A DNA stretch of 32,990 nucleotides. Source: an uncultured Ignavibacteriota bacterium. GTDB lineage: Bacteria > Bacteroidota > Ignavibacteria > Tepidaquicellales > Tepidaquicellaceae. The notes below the pieces were generated by a model that had not been told where the DNA came from, searched no databases, and was given only the letters and a program-made list of their open reading frames with translations. Where the stretch lies: contig CALKAJ010000280.1 in the NCBI GenBank assembly GCA_937983305.1, forward strand, positions 1 to 32,990, written 5' to 3'. Within the stretch, counting starts at the first letter, position 1. Every line of letters starts with the position of its first letter. Both the position numbers and the translations under genes were made by a program. Below are positions 7,516 to 15,370 of the stretch, in pieces.

Positions 7516-8460
7516 TTATTTATTTATAAAATGATTTAAATTTTGCTGTATATTTTCTTTGTCTTTTTGTAACCGGGATTTCAACTCTTCAACAGAGTTA
7601 AACTTTTTTTCTTCTCTTATAAAACTTAAGAATTCAACTCTGATATCTTTTCCGTAAATATCTTTGTCGAAATCAAAAATGTGAGTTTCAAGCAGTAATT
7701 CGCCTTGCTCTTTTACGGTCGGTCTGTAACCTATGTTCATCATTCCGTAATAGCTCTCATAGTCAATCAGAACTTTAACCGCATAAACTCCAACTGCAGG
7801 AATTAATTTATGAGAATTCTCAATCAGGATATTGGCAGTTGGGAATCCGATTGTCTGCCCGCGTTTATCACCGGAAATAACTTTACCGTCGAGCGAATAA
7901 TTATTTCCAAGTAATTTTGAAGCGGAATCAAGCTGTCCGGTGTTCAGATATTTTCTTATCAAAGAACTTGAAGCAATTTCGTTTCCGACAGAATACTCTT
8001 CAACTTTGGAAAAAGCAAAACCATATTCTGCGGACAAAGCTTTTATTGTTTCAAAACTGCCCTCGCGATTTTTTCCGAAAGAGTGGTCATATCCGACAAC
8101 CAGATGCGACATACCAATTTTATCGAGAAGGTAATCTTTATAAAAATCAACGGCAGATGTCTCGGCAAATTTCTTCGTAAATTCGATAATATATACTACA
8201 TCAATTCCAAGCTCTTCAAAATATCTGAGCTTTTCGCCGCTCGTAGTTAATATTTTTACTTCAGGTTTATCCCCGCTTAAAACAATTCTTGGATGCGGTT
8301 CAAAAGTTACGGCAACCTTTCTCAGATTACCGGATTTCGCAATATCGTTGAGCGTTTTGAATATCTGCCTGTGTCCGAGATGAACGCCGTCAAAAGTGCC
8401 TACAGTAACAACGCTGTCTTTCCTAAAATACGATTTATCAAAATCTCTTAATACAATCAT
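7516..8460 (-). CDS. ribF: Bifunctional riboflavin kinase / FAD synthetase
   Basis: 314 residues, typical RibF length. Makes FMN then FAD. The N-terminal FAD synthetase nucleotidyltransferase domain shows VTVGTFDGVHLGHRQI (the GxFDGxHxGH motif), VGYDHSFGKNREGS and the SSSLIRKYL motif. The C-terminal riboflavin kinase domain shows GQTIGFPTANI (the PTAN motif that binds ATP/Mg), GVYAVKV, NIGYRPTV, ETHIFDFDKDIYG and the closing VEFLSFIREEKKF. It starts 31 bases after the peroxiredoxin stop and ends 18 bases before rpsO. The ribF-rpsO-pnp order is widely conserved. Confidence 0.98.
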   Translation of the reverse strand: MIVLRDFDKSYFRKDSVVTVGTFDGVHLGHRQIFKTLNDIAKSGNLRKVAVTFEPHPRIVLSGDKPEVKILTTSGEKLRYFEELGIDVVYIIEFTKKFAETSAVDFYKDYLLDKIGMSHLVVGYDHSFGKNREGSFETIKALSAEYGFAFSKVEEYSVGNEIASSSLIRKYLNTGQLDSASKLLGNNYSLDGKVISGDKRGQTIGFPTANILIENSHKLIPAVGVYAVKVLIDYESYYGMMNIGYRPTVKEQGELLLETHIFDFDKDIYGKDIRVEFLSFIREEKKFNSVEELKSRLQKDKENIQQNLNHFINK

Positions 8461-8491
8461 CTAACTTATGCTTCTATACTATGCTGATGCT

Positions 8492-8971
8492 TTATTTTAA
8501 AGTATTTAAAATTTCTTTTATTTTATCAAAATTTGGAAGCTGACCTGCATCTTCAAGAATTTCTTCATAGGCAATCTTTCCGTCTTTATCAACTATGAAT
8601 GCGGATCTTTTTGCAACACCTTTCATAAAAATAAAATCTTCATAAAAACAGCCGTAACTTTTTGCGACATCTTTATTAAAATCGCTTAAAAGGGGAATTG
8701 TAATCCCGTTTGATTTTGCCCAGGCTTCCTGAGTGAATACGGAATCAACGCTGATACCGAGAACTTCTGCGTTTAAATTTGCATATTCGTTGAATCCGGC
8801 TGAAATTGAACACATTTCAGTTGTGCAAACACCAGTGAAAGAGAGGGGATAAAATAATAATACAACGTTTTTGCCTTTGTAATTGCTCAGTGAGAAATCT
8901 TTTATTTCTCCGGTTTGATTTTTGGATTTTAATGTGAAATCCGGTGCTATATCGCCAATTTTTAATGCCAT
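8492..8971 (-). CDS. Peroxiredoxin (AhpC/TSA family)
   Basis: 159 residues, single thioredoxin-fold peroxiredoxin. The peroxidatic motif is PLSFTGVCTTEMC (P42, T46, C49), with a further cysteine at C54 and one at about C97, so the resolving partner is not clear. The size and VCTTE motif fit the AhpE/BCP-like group that reduces H2O2 and organic peroxides. It is the first gene of the ribF-rpsO-pnp operon, and would draw electrons from a thioredoxin, perhaps from the redox operon at 588-2860 (inference). A substituted SF for the usual AF/DF before the motif is minor. Confidence 0.95.
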   Translation of the reverse strand: MALKIGDIAPDFTLKSKNQTGEIKDFSLSNYKGKNVVLLFYPLSFTGVCTTEMCSISAGFNEYANLNAEVLGISVDSVFTQEAWAKSNGITIPLLSDFNKDVAKSYGCFYEDFIFMKGVAKRSAFIVDKDGKIAYEEILEDAGQLPNFDKIKEILNTLK

Positions 8972-9060
8972 TTTTTGATTTTTTAATTTATAGTAACACG
9001 AAATATAACCATTTATGCAAAGAGTTTCAATCCGAAAAGGTTATCCCGGTTGATTGGAAT

Positions 9061-9140
9061 GTTTGTAGAAAAGACCTTTGGAAGTAGCAGGGGAAAGAAC
9101 TTATGAACACGGATTCCGCAGATTTGTACGGATTCCCACA
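9061..9140. repeat. Dispersed intergenic repeat (left flank of T9SS gene)
   Basis: gtttgtagaaaagacctttggaag (first 20 bases diagnostic) followed by tatgaacacggatt and acggatt matches a second copy at 12273-12360 in the same orientation. The two copies bracket the T9SS gene at 9612-12164. The last part belongs to the same acacggat/acgcggat family seen in the tail-gene gaps further right. Confidence 0.75.
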
Positions 9141-9211
9141 GCTTTTCCCTTTTCTCATTCCAAAGCTCCAGCTTTTCCCTTTTCTCATTCCAAAGCTCCA
9201 GCTTTGGAATG
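9141..9211. repeat. 30-bp tandem duplication ending in a 12-bp hairpin
   Basis: The 30-base unit at 9141-9170 is repeated exactly at 9171-9200. The second copy leads into cattccaaagct (9186-9197)/agctttggaatg (9200-9211), a perfect 12-bp stem with a 2-base loop, a relative of the hairpin at 210-235. No gene is supported between 8972 and 9611. Confidence 0.9.
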
Positions 9212-9252
9212 AATAGGGTAAAGAAAAAAAAATGGATAATACCTCACCTCTA

Positions 9253-9275
9253 TTTCCCAAACTCTGTTTGGGAAA
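9253..9275. repeat. 10-bp perfect hairpin
   Basis: tttcccaaac (9253-9262) pairs with gtttgggaaa (9266-9275) with a 3-base loop, followed on the plus strand by an A run. No plus-strand gene precedes it, so it is better read as a palindromic repeat than a terminator. Nearby, tatcaaaccggagttt occurs twice (around 9314 and 9542). Confidence 0.75.
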
Positions 9276-9420
9276 AAAATCGATAATATTTTTAAGATTA
9301 TTTTTACCGTTATCAAACCGGAGTTTAGCAAATAGTGGGGAGAAATAGGGATAAACGAAATTTCATTGGATGGTAGCTCGAACGAAATATATTTTTACCC
9401 TGCGCATAGCGTTAGAATTA

Positions 9421-9462
9421 ATAAAAAACATAATACGAGATTATATATAAAATCTCGTATTA
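9421..9462 (-). terminator. Probable terminator of the 850-residue T9SS gene
   Basis: taatacgagatt (9431-9442) pairs perfectly over 12 bp with aatctcgtatta (9451-9462). On the minus strand the hairpin is followed by a T-rich tail (tgttttttatt). It lies about 150 bases past the stop of the gene at 9612. A third half-copy (attacgagat) follows at 9474. Confidence 0.5.
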
Positions 9463-9611
9463 TATTTCAACCCATTACGAGATATTTCTATATTGGATAA
9501 TTTTTAAATAAATTGACAGAATATTATAATATCCTGTGAATATCAAACCGGAGTTTGGCAAAGAGAAGAAAATTGTGTTAAAACAAAAGAGGAGGTGAAA
9601 AATGTTTAAAG

Positions 9612-12164
9612 CTACTTAAGCAGAACAAATTTCTTTGTTGCAACAAAATCACCTGCCTTCATGGTGTAAAAATAAACACCTGAAGAAAGTCCATCAGCAT
9701 TAAAGCTAACCTGATACGTTCCCGGCTGTTTGTATTCATTTACAAGGGTTTTTACTTCTCTTCCTAATAAGTCGAAAACCTTTATTGTAATAACTGGATT
9801 CCGGCCTACGCCGGAATGACAGACAGGAACTTGAAACTGTATCGTTGTAATTGGATTAAACGGATTCGGATAATTTTGCTCCAGGGCAAAATCTGTCGGT
9901 ACTTCTCCGCTTATGATTTTTATATCAACAGTATTCAGATAAGGAATCAGCAAATCAGAGAGCTCCTTTAATTTCGTAACAGAATTTGTGTTGCTGCTTC
10001 CTCTTGCCACCATTTGAGCTATAACAACAGACTGGGAATCTCCGGGATTCATAGTAAAATTATCTCTTCCGAAACTTAACACATATCTTCTGTCTCCGGG
10101 AGTATTCGTTGGCTGAATTGAGCCGTTCGGGCCACCGCAATTTAATACTTTCCCTTTTAGTTCAGTCCAGCCGGAATTTGGTTCCGGTTCGCCGCTGTAG
10201 ATAAATTTAGTTGAAACAGGCGGATTAAATGTCGGATTCATCCAGGGGGATAAATCTTTTTTAAAGCCCTTCATCATATTGTATGCGCCTAACGGCTCTC
10301 CGTTCGGGTCTGATTCGCAGGGAGGAGGGGCAGCACCGGTGCTGGTAAAATAAGTACCTGAAGAACTTTTTACAGAATCCGGAGGATTAACACTTTTATT
10401 TACAGGAAATTTTAATATTCTCATTCCCATTGCAGGAGGGTTAATACCATATATCCAGTCGTTGTTATCTCCGTTGTATCCAGTCCACATATTCCTCGTT
10501 GAATCCATATTTATGAAATCATCGATCGCATCGCCAATATCAACATCACCTGTCAAAGCCATATATACGTTATTCCAGGCAGAAGTTCCTTTGTTTATAA
10601 TATCATACTTAATAAAGTGAACATCTCTTACGACAGAATCGTTGTAACACCAGGCGGTAATTCTTAAATCAGCATATAACGGCAAAGTACCGCCGCCAAA
10701 TCCTTCTCCCGGTTTGTGTGAATTTGGATATCCGTCTGTCAGAGCCATAAAAATTGTCTGGCTTGCATTTCTGACTCCCGGAGTATCAATGCAAGGTTCG
10801 TAAGTTCCGTTATGATTAACATCGTAATACGGAGCGCCATAAGGTACAATATCTCCCCAGTTTGCCCAAAACAAACTGTTGTAGCAGTTGTCACCCGTTT
10901 TTACGCTGTAAATATTCATCAACGGTCCCGGGGTAGATGGTACGCCGTTTGCAGTAGTTCCAAGCCTGTATTCTCCGGAGTATGAACACATTGCCTGTCT
11001 TAAGTTTCCGTTGACAAGTGCGGAAATACTCATACCGGATGAAAAACAAACAAATTTATTTGAGCCTTTGGGCCATTCAAGTCCGGGAGTATTAGTAGAG
11101 TTGGTATTTTGATTGTTAATACCGGTGCTTTGGAAATAAGATCTTAAATTATTTCCTTCGAGTTTTATTCTTCTGACTGTTGTGTCATAGCCCTGAGGCG
11201 GTAAAATACAATTTAAAATAGTACCTCCGCTTCCGACAGCAATTCCTTTCGTAGGAACGACGAACACAAGGGAATTTATATTAGCAGTGGAAAGAACAGT
11301 TTGCGGATGCCAGCTTGCTCCTCCGTTAGTAGTATGAAGAATTGTTCCGTTATCTCCTCCTACCCAAATATCAGACGCACTAAAAACGTGAATACATCTC
11401 AGGGTATTTACTGTTGTACTTGTTTGTTGTGTCCAGTTTATTCCTCCATTTGTTGATTTCACAATAATTCCTCCGGAGCCGACCATTAAAATATTATTTG
11501 AATCCGTTAAAGCCGTTACGGCATTAAAATTATTTGAAAATCCGGTGTTATAAGACAGCAAATTTATTGTAGGCGGAAGCGGCGGAACTCCAACTATTAA
11601 TTTTAAAAATGTTCCGTTATCACCACAAACGTATCCTCTGTAAAGAGAGGTTGTTGTAACGTAGTAAATACTTCTCAGGGATTGATTTGTTCCGGTAGAT
11701 ATTTCAGTCCAGTTTGTTCCCTGATTGATTGTGTATGCAAGTTTACCGTTATCGCCGCAGGCAAGTTTATACTGAGCCGCGACAAAATTTGAAATACAAT
11801 TTACATTATTAGAAAACGGAGCTGTTGTCTGTGTCCAGTTAATACCGTTGTTGGTGCTTTTAAGTATGAGTCCGTTGGGACCGGAAGCGAAAAATATATA
11901 TGGTGTAGAAGCTGTCCCGGTTAGATTAACGGAGACACCTGAATTTCCGGCAAACCAGCTAGTGCCGCTGTTTGCAGAGTAAATAACGCTTCCGGAGTTA
12001 CCCGCTGCAACGAGATATGGAGAAGAAAATGTTAATGAGTTCAGATTTTGTGATACGGGGCTTTGTTGCGGTGTCCAGTAGTAGTATATTAATTGTCCGT
12101 TTGAAATATTAAATGCCGCCGTAATAAATAATGCGAGTAAGAAAGAAATTATAGATTTTCCCAT
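9612..12164 (-). CDS. T9SS-exported protein with Ycf48/BNR-like repeats
   Basis: 850 residues. A signal peptide (about 1-24, hydrophobic core ISFLLALFITAAF) is followed by several Ycf48/BNR-like beta-propeller repeats over about 45-320, with units such as GTILHTTNGGASW and GIIVKSTNGGINWTQ. A long middle region of unknown fold follows. The C-terminal T9SS type A sorting domain (about 757-850) runs from DFALEQNYPNPFNP to VATKKFVLLK, so the protein should cross the outer membrane by type IX secretion and stay on or leave the surface. The sorting domain contains an odd insert, CHSGVGRNPV (about 781-790), encoded by a palindromic repeat that is intergenic elsewhere. The frame stays open through it. 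Substrate or function unknown. A likely terminator follows at 9421-9462. Confidence 0.93.
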   Translation of the reverse strand: MGKSIISFLLALFITAAFNISNGQLIYYYWTPQQSPVSQNLNSLTFSSPYLVAAGNSGSVIYSANSGTSWFAGNSGVSVNLTGTASTPYIFFASGPNGLILKSTNNGINWTQTTAPFSNNVNCISNFVAAQYKLACGDNGKLAYTINQGTNWTEISTGTNQSLRSIYYVTTTSLYRGYVCGDNGTFLKLIVGVPPLPPTINLLSYNTGFSNNFNAVTALTDSNNILMVGSGGIIVKSTNGGINWTQQTSTTVNTLRCIHVFSASDIWVGGDNGTILHTTNGGASWHPQTVLSTANINSLVFVVPTKGIAVGSGGTILNCILPPQGYDTTVRRIKLEGNNLRSYFQSTGINNQNTNSTNTPGLEWPKGSNKFVCFSSGMSISALVNGNLRQAMCSYSGEYRLGTTANGVPSTPGPLMNIYSVKTGDNCYNSLFWANWGDIVPYGAPYYDVNHNGTYEPCIDTPGVRNASQTIFMALTDGYPNSHKPGEGFGGGTLPLYADLRITAWCYNDSVVRDVHFIKYDIINKGTSAWNNVYMALTGDVDIGDAIDDFINMDSTRNMWTGYNGDNNDWIYGINPPAMGMRILKFPVNKSVNPPDSVKSSSGTYFTSTGAAPPPCESDPNGEPLGAYNMMKGFKKDLSPWMNPTFNPPVSTKFIYSGEPEPNSGWTELKGKVLNCGGPNGSIQPTNTPGDRRYVLSFGRDNFTMNPGDSQSVVIAQMVARGSSNTNSVTKLKELSDLLIPYLNTVDIKIISGEVPTDFALEQNYPNPFNPITTIQFQVPVCHSGVGRNPVITIKVFDLLGREVKTLVNEYKQPGTYQVSFNADGLSSGVYFYTMKAGDFVATKKFVLLK
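9796..9824. repeat. ATTCCGGC palindromic element inside a coding region
   Basis: attccggc (9798-9805) pairs with gccggaat (9810-9817), followed by gacaga. The same element, ggattccggcgttcgccggaatga, is intergenic at 26095-26118 and 27699-27722. Here it is read in frame as part of the T9SS sorting domain of the 9612-12164 gene. Confidence 0.88.
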
Positions 12165-12272
12165 TTCTTTTTAAATTTAATTTTAAAAGAAGATGATTTT
12201 GTGTCATTTTAATTTTTAACCGCTTTATTTACAAGGCAGTATTTTAGTACCTTGTTGTAGGTTTCGTCAAAC

Positions 12273-12362
12273 GTTTTTAGAAAAGAGCTTTGGAAGGAGT
12301 GGAAAACGTATTTAGAAAAGAGCTTCTGAACACGGATTACACAGATTTTACGGATTTGCACA
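12273..12362. repeat. Dispersed intergenic repeat (right flank of T9SS gene)
   Basis: gtttttagaaaagagctttgg at 12273 and gtatttagaaaagagcttct at 12308 are two half-copies of one unit, followed by gaacacggattacacagatt and a further acggatttgcacagatt. It matches the 9061-9140 element in the same orientation. The rest of the 12165-12441 gap shows nothing else apart from the terminator. Confidence 0.75.
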
Positions 12363-12368
12363 GATTTT

Positions 12369-12402
12369 AAAAAAAAGGCAACTACGCGGGAGCATAGTTG
12401 CC
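12369..12402 (-). terminator. Intrinsic terminator of the 452-residue T9SS gene
   Basis: ggcaacta (12377-12384) and tagttgcc (12395-12402) form an 8-bp stem with a 10-base loop. On the minus strand eight T follow. It lies 39 bases beyond the stop of the gene at 12442. Confidence 0.85.
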
Positions 12403-12441
12403 AGAATAAACTGTAGTTACCTGAGTTATAACTTCACAGAC

Positions 12442-13800
12442 TTATTTTACAAGAATCATTTTCTTTGTATCGCTGATTCCGTTTGAAGTCAGTTTGTAGA
12501 AATAAATTCCGGTGTTAAGCTTTGATGCATCATAAGTTACGGTATATTTACCGGGCATCATTGATTCGCTAAGCAAAGTTTCAACAACTTTTCCGAGAGC
12601 ATCATAAACAACTAATTTCACAAATCCTGATTTTACGATTGAGAAATTAATATTTGTTGTCGGGTTGAAAGGATTCGGATAATTTTGTCCGAGTGAGAAA
12701 CTTTCAGGAACTTCGCCGTTTACAGGATTAATTCCGCTTGTAGGACTATATTTAATAAGTCCGCCGAGAGGAACAGTCTGACTTCCGAGTAAACCGAATC
12801 CGAGATTCTGATTTACAAATACTAAATGAGAAACTGTATTTGCAGATGCCTGAATCGGAAGAGGTTCATTAACCCAGCTTGTACCGAGGTTTGTTGTTCT
12901 GTAAACTTTAGCAACACCGCCTGAATCAACAGAAATTCTGATAGTGTTAGAGCCATCTTTCAAACCTGAAGCATTCATAATTGCATAAGAAAGTCCAAGT
13001 CCGGGAGGAACTGCACAATCTGTATAGGTAACTCCGCCGTCTGTGGTTTTCTTTAAGTTTGCACCGCTTGAACCAATGATACCGTTAGTGTTATTTACGA
13101 AAGCAACTGCCTGATAGTACATACCTGTAGAGCCGCCTGTTCCGGGAACGGTTGCTGATGACCAGGTTCCGTAGAATCCGGTTGAGGTTTTGTAAACTTT
13201 TGCATTTGTTGAATTTGGAACTGTGTTAGCTGAGCCCATCCAGAAATGATTTGTATCTGTCCAGTCCCATGCGTTAATAACACCGAATTCAGAACCTGCA
13301 ACAGGTGCTCCCGGTACGAGGTACCAGTTATTTCCACCGTTGTTGGTTACTCTTAATTGATATTGCTGACCTGATGCGGCAGGGTCTCCGATAAATACAC
13401 CATAGTTTGAATTGAACATCTTAATACCATTGGTGAAATTTCCGCCGGTCATAACGAGTGTCCAGTTTAAACCGCCATTGGTGGTTTTATAAACACTGCC
13501 TGAAACAGTACCGACTACTGCAAAAAGTGAATCGAGAGCTGAAATACCGTATAAATCAACTGCCGGTAAACCGCCGGTTCTTAAAAGCCATGTTGCACCG
13601 CCATTTACGCTTCTGTAGCATCTTGCGGCACCGCCTGTAGCTGTAGATGCAACCCATAATACGTTTGCGTCAACTACGGCAAGAGTATTTCCTGCAGGAC
13701 TCGGGCTCGGGAGAGCACTTACATAAGTCCAACTGTTCTGTGAGTATGAAAAATCTACTACAAACAGAAAAATTATTAAAGCTGTTAAAAGTCTTTTCAT
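12442..13800 (-). CDS. T9SS-exported Ycf48-like propeller protein
   Basis: 452 residues. A signal peptide (1-20, KRLLTALIIFLFVVDFSYS) leads into a domain of about 340 residues with repeated BNR/Ycf48-type units (SVNGGATW, TTNGGLNW, TTDGGVTY, TTNLGTSW), predicted to be a beta-propeller. The C-terminus (about 365-452) is a T9SS type A sorting domain with SLGQNYPNPFNP and the ending SDTKKMILVK. Unlike the neighbouring 850-residue protein it has no insert in this domain. A clear Shine-Dalgarno (aaggag) lies 6 bases before the ATG, unusual in this lineage. A single-gene unit, with a terminator at 12369-12402. Function beyond surface export unknown. Confidence 0.93.
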   Translation of the reverse strand: MKRLLTALIIFLFVVDFSYSQNSWTYVSALPSPSPAGNTLAVVDANVLWVASTATGGAARCYRSVNGGATWLLRTGGLPAVDLYGISALDSLFAVVGTVSGSVYKTTNGGLNWTLVMTGGNFTNGIKMFNSNYGVFIGDPAASGQQYQLRVTNNGGNNWYLVPGAPVAGSEFGVINAWDWTDTNHFWMGSANTVPNSTNAKVYKTSTGFYGTWSSATVPGTGGSTGMYYQAVAFVNNTNGIIGSSGANLKKTTDGGVTYTDCAVPPGLGLSYAIMNASGLKDGSNTIRISVDSGGVAKVYRTTNLGTSWVNEPLPIQASANTVSHLVFVNQNLGFGLLGSQTVPLGGLIKYSPTSGINPVNGEVPESFSLGQNYPNPFNPTTNINFSIVKSGFVKLVVYDALGKVVETLLSESMMPGKYTVTYDASKLNTGIYFYKLTSNGISDTKKMILVK

Positions 13801-13879
13801 TAAATCTCCTTAGTTAAGGTTTTGTTTTTAAAATAAAAATTTTATACTGCAATATAAAACTTTTGAACTAAATAATAAA

Positions 13880-15370
13880 TCAAAAACTGAAGTAAATAAA
13901 TGGCTGAATTTGCGAAGTCTTAACCTGAATAATTAACCAGATAACAAGAACGAGGAAGGCGACTTTTGCAATCAGAGGAAGTTTTAAAAGAAAATTTCTG
14001 TATAAGTCTTCAACTTTTTTGGGAGTAAAATGAAGTAAGTAACCCGCAAGAATGATAATATAAACTTCTTTATATCCGGAAATTATTTCCCCTATGCCTG
14101 CGTAATTTAGAGAGCCTGTTATAATTTTTAAAATCTCAATTGCTTTATCAAAGCTTTCAGCCCTGAAAAATAACCATCCCAATAAAATAAAATGCAAAGT
14201 GAAAAACCAATTTAGTGATTTGCTCAGGAAATTGGATTTAAATCTAAAAACAGAATTGAAAACCCTTTCGAAAGACAAACCAATTGCGTGATATATTCCC
14301 CAGAAAATAAAAGTTAAATTTGCACCGTGCCAGAAACCGCACAGAGTCATAGTTACGAATGTAGAAAAGTGGTAGCTCCAGTTCTCGGGTTTAACGCCGA
14401 GAAATTTTTTATTTTTCAGAACTCTTAAAATTTTATATGCAACGGGAAGGAACAGATAATCTCTGAACCAAAGCGATAAAGAAATATGCCATCTTTTCCA
14501 GAAATCACTTATGCCTTTAGCTTTATAGGGCGAATTAAAATTATCCGGAATCTTAAATCCCATAAGCAGAGCGATTCCGATTGCAATATCAGAATATCCG
14601 GAAAAGTCACAATAGATTTGAATTGCATAAGCATAAATTGCGGATAGATTTTCAAATCCGGTATAAAGAGAGGGGTTTTCAAAAATCCTGTCAACGAAAT
14701 TAACTCCAATATAATCCGAGATAATGCCTTTTTTAATTAATCCCGCAGATATTAAAAAAACCGCGCGGCTTATTTCAAAATTTCCCGTTTCGGGAATTTC
14801 CTGAAGTTGAGGAATAAAATTTCTTGCTCTTAAAATCGGACCTGCACCGATAACAGGAAAAAACGAAACAAAGGCAGTGAACTCAGCGAAACTGCTGTAA
14901 GGTTTCACTGTATCTTTATAAACATCCAGCACATATCCGAGCTTTTGAAAAGTATAAAATGAGATACCGAAAGGAACAACAATATTTAACAATAAAATAT
15001 CGCTGCCGGATAAATCTCCGTAAAGATTTACAAAGAAATTCGCATATTTAAAATAAACAAGAAGTCCAATATTAATAAGGAGAGAAAAAATCAGAAATAT
15101 CTTTTTAAGATATTTTGTATTTGAGGAGTAAATAAGCCCCGCAAGAACGTAATCGAAAAAAGTAGTAAGAAAGAGTAAGACTATAAACCATCCGCTTGCC
15201 CTGTAGTAAAAGTAATACGAAAAAACTAATATTACGAAAACCTTTGGCAATCTGAACTTTGATGCAAGAGAATAGAATAGGATGAATATAAAAAAGAACC
15301 AGATAAAAAATCCGGAATTAAATAAAACAGGATTTGAAGAATCGTATGAGAGAAAATTCAAAAGATTCAT
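13880..15370 (-). CDS. MBOAT-family O-acyltransferase (AlgI-like)
   Basis: 496 residues, polytopic from the N-terminus (FFIWFFFIFILFYSL, VFVILVFSYYFYY) to the C-terminus. The MBOAT signature with the catalytic histidine is GFWHGANLTFIFWGIYHAIG (histidine near residue 347), preceded by FWKRWHISLSLWFRDYLF, the conserved cytoplasmic loop motif of AlgI/DltB/PatA enzymes. These transfer acyl groups, usually acetate, across the membrane to extracytoplasmic glycans. Its ATG overlaps the stop of the upstream SGNH gene by 4 bases (ATGA), so the two are translationally coupled, as in alginate, peptidoglycan or exopolysaccharide O-acetylation systems with an SGNH partner. The glycan acceptor is not identified. 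Confidence 0.96.
   Translation of the reverse strand: MNLLNFLSYDSSNPVLFNSGFFIWFFFIFILFYSLASKFRLPKVFVILVFSYYFYYRASGWFIVLLFLTTFFDYVLAGLIYSSNTKYLKKIFLIFSLLINIGLLVYFKYANFFVNLYGDLSGSDILLLNIVVPFGISFYTFQKLGYVLDVYKDTVKPYSSFAEFTAFVSFFPVIGAGPILRARNFIPQLQEIPETGNFEISRAVFLISAGLIKKGIISDYIGVNFVDRIFENPSLYTGFENLSAIYAYAIQIYCDFSGYSDIAIGIALLMGFKIPDNFNSPYKAKGISDFWKRWHISLSLWFRDYLFLPVAYKILRVLKNKKFLGVKPENWSYHFSTFVTMTLCGFWHGANLTFIFWGIYHAIGLSFERVFNSVFRFKSNFLSKSLNWFFTLHFILLGWLFFRAESFDKAIEILKIITGSLNYAGIGEIISGYKEVYIIILAGYLLHFTPKKVEDLYRNFLLKLPLIAKVAFLVLVIWLIIQVKTSQIQPFIYFSF

Noticed and set aside
9027..9260. A 77-residue frame with repeated SWSFGMRKGK
   Set aside because: It is translation of the 30-bp tandem duplication at 9141-9200.
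13095..13640. Frames on both strands inside the 452-residue T9SS gene
   Set aside because: Shadows of a gene with clear signal peptide, repeats and sorting domain.
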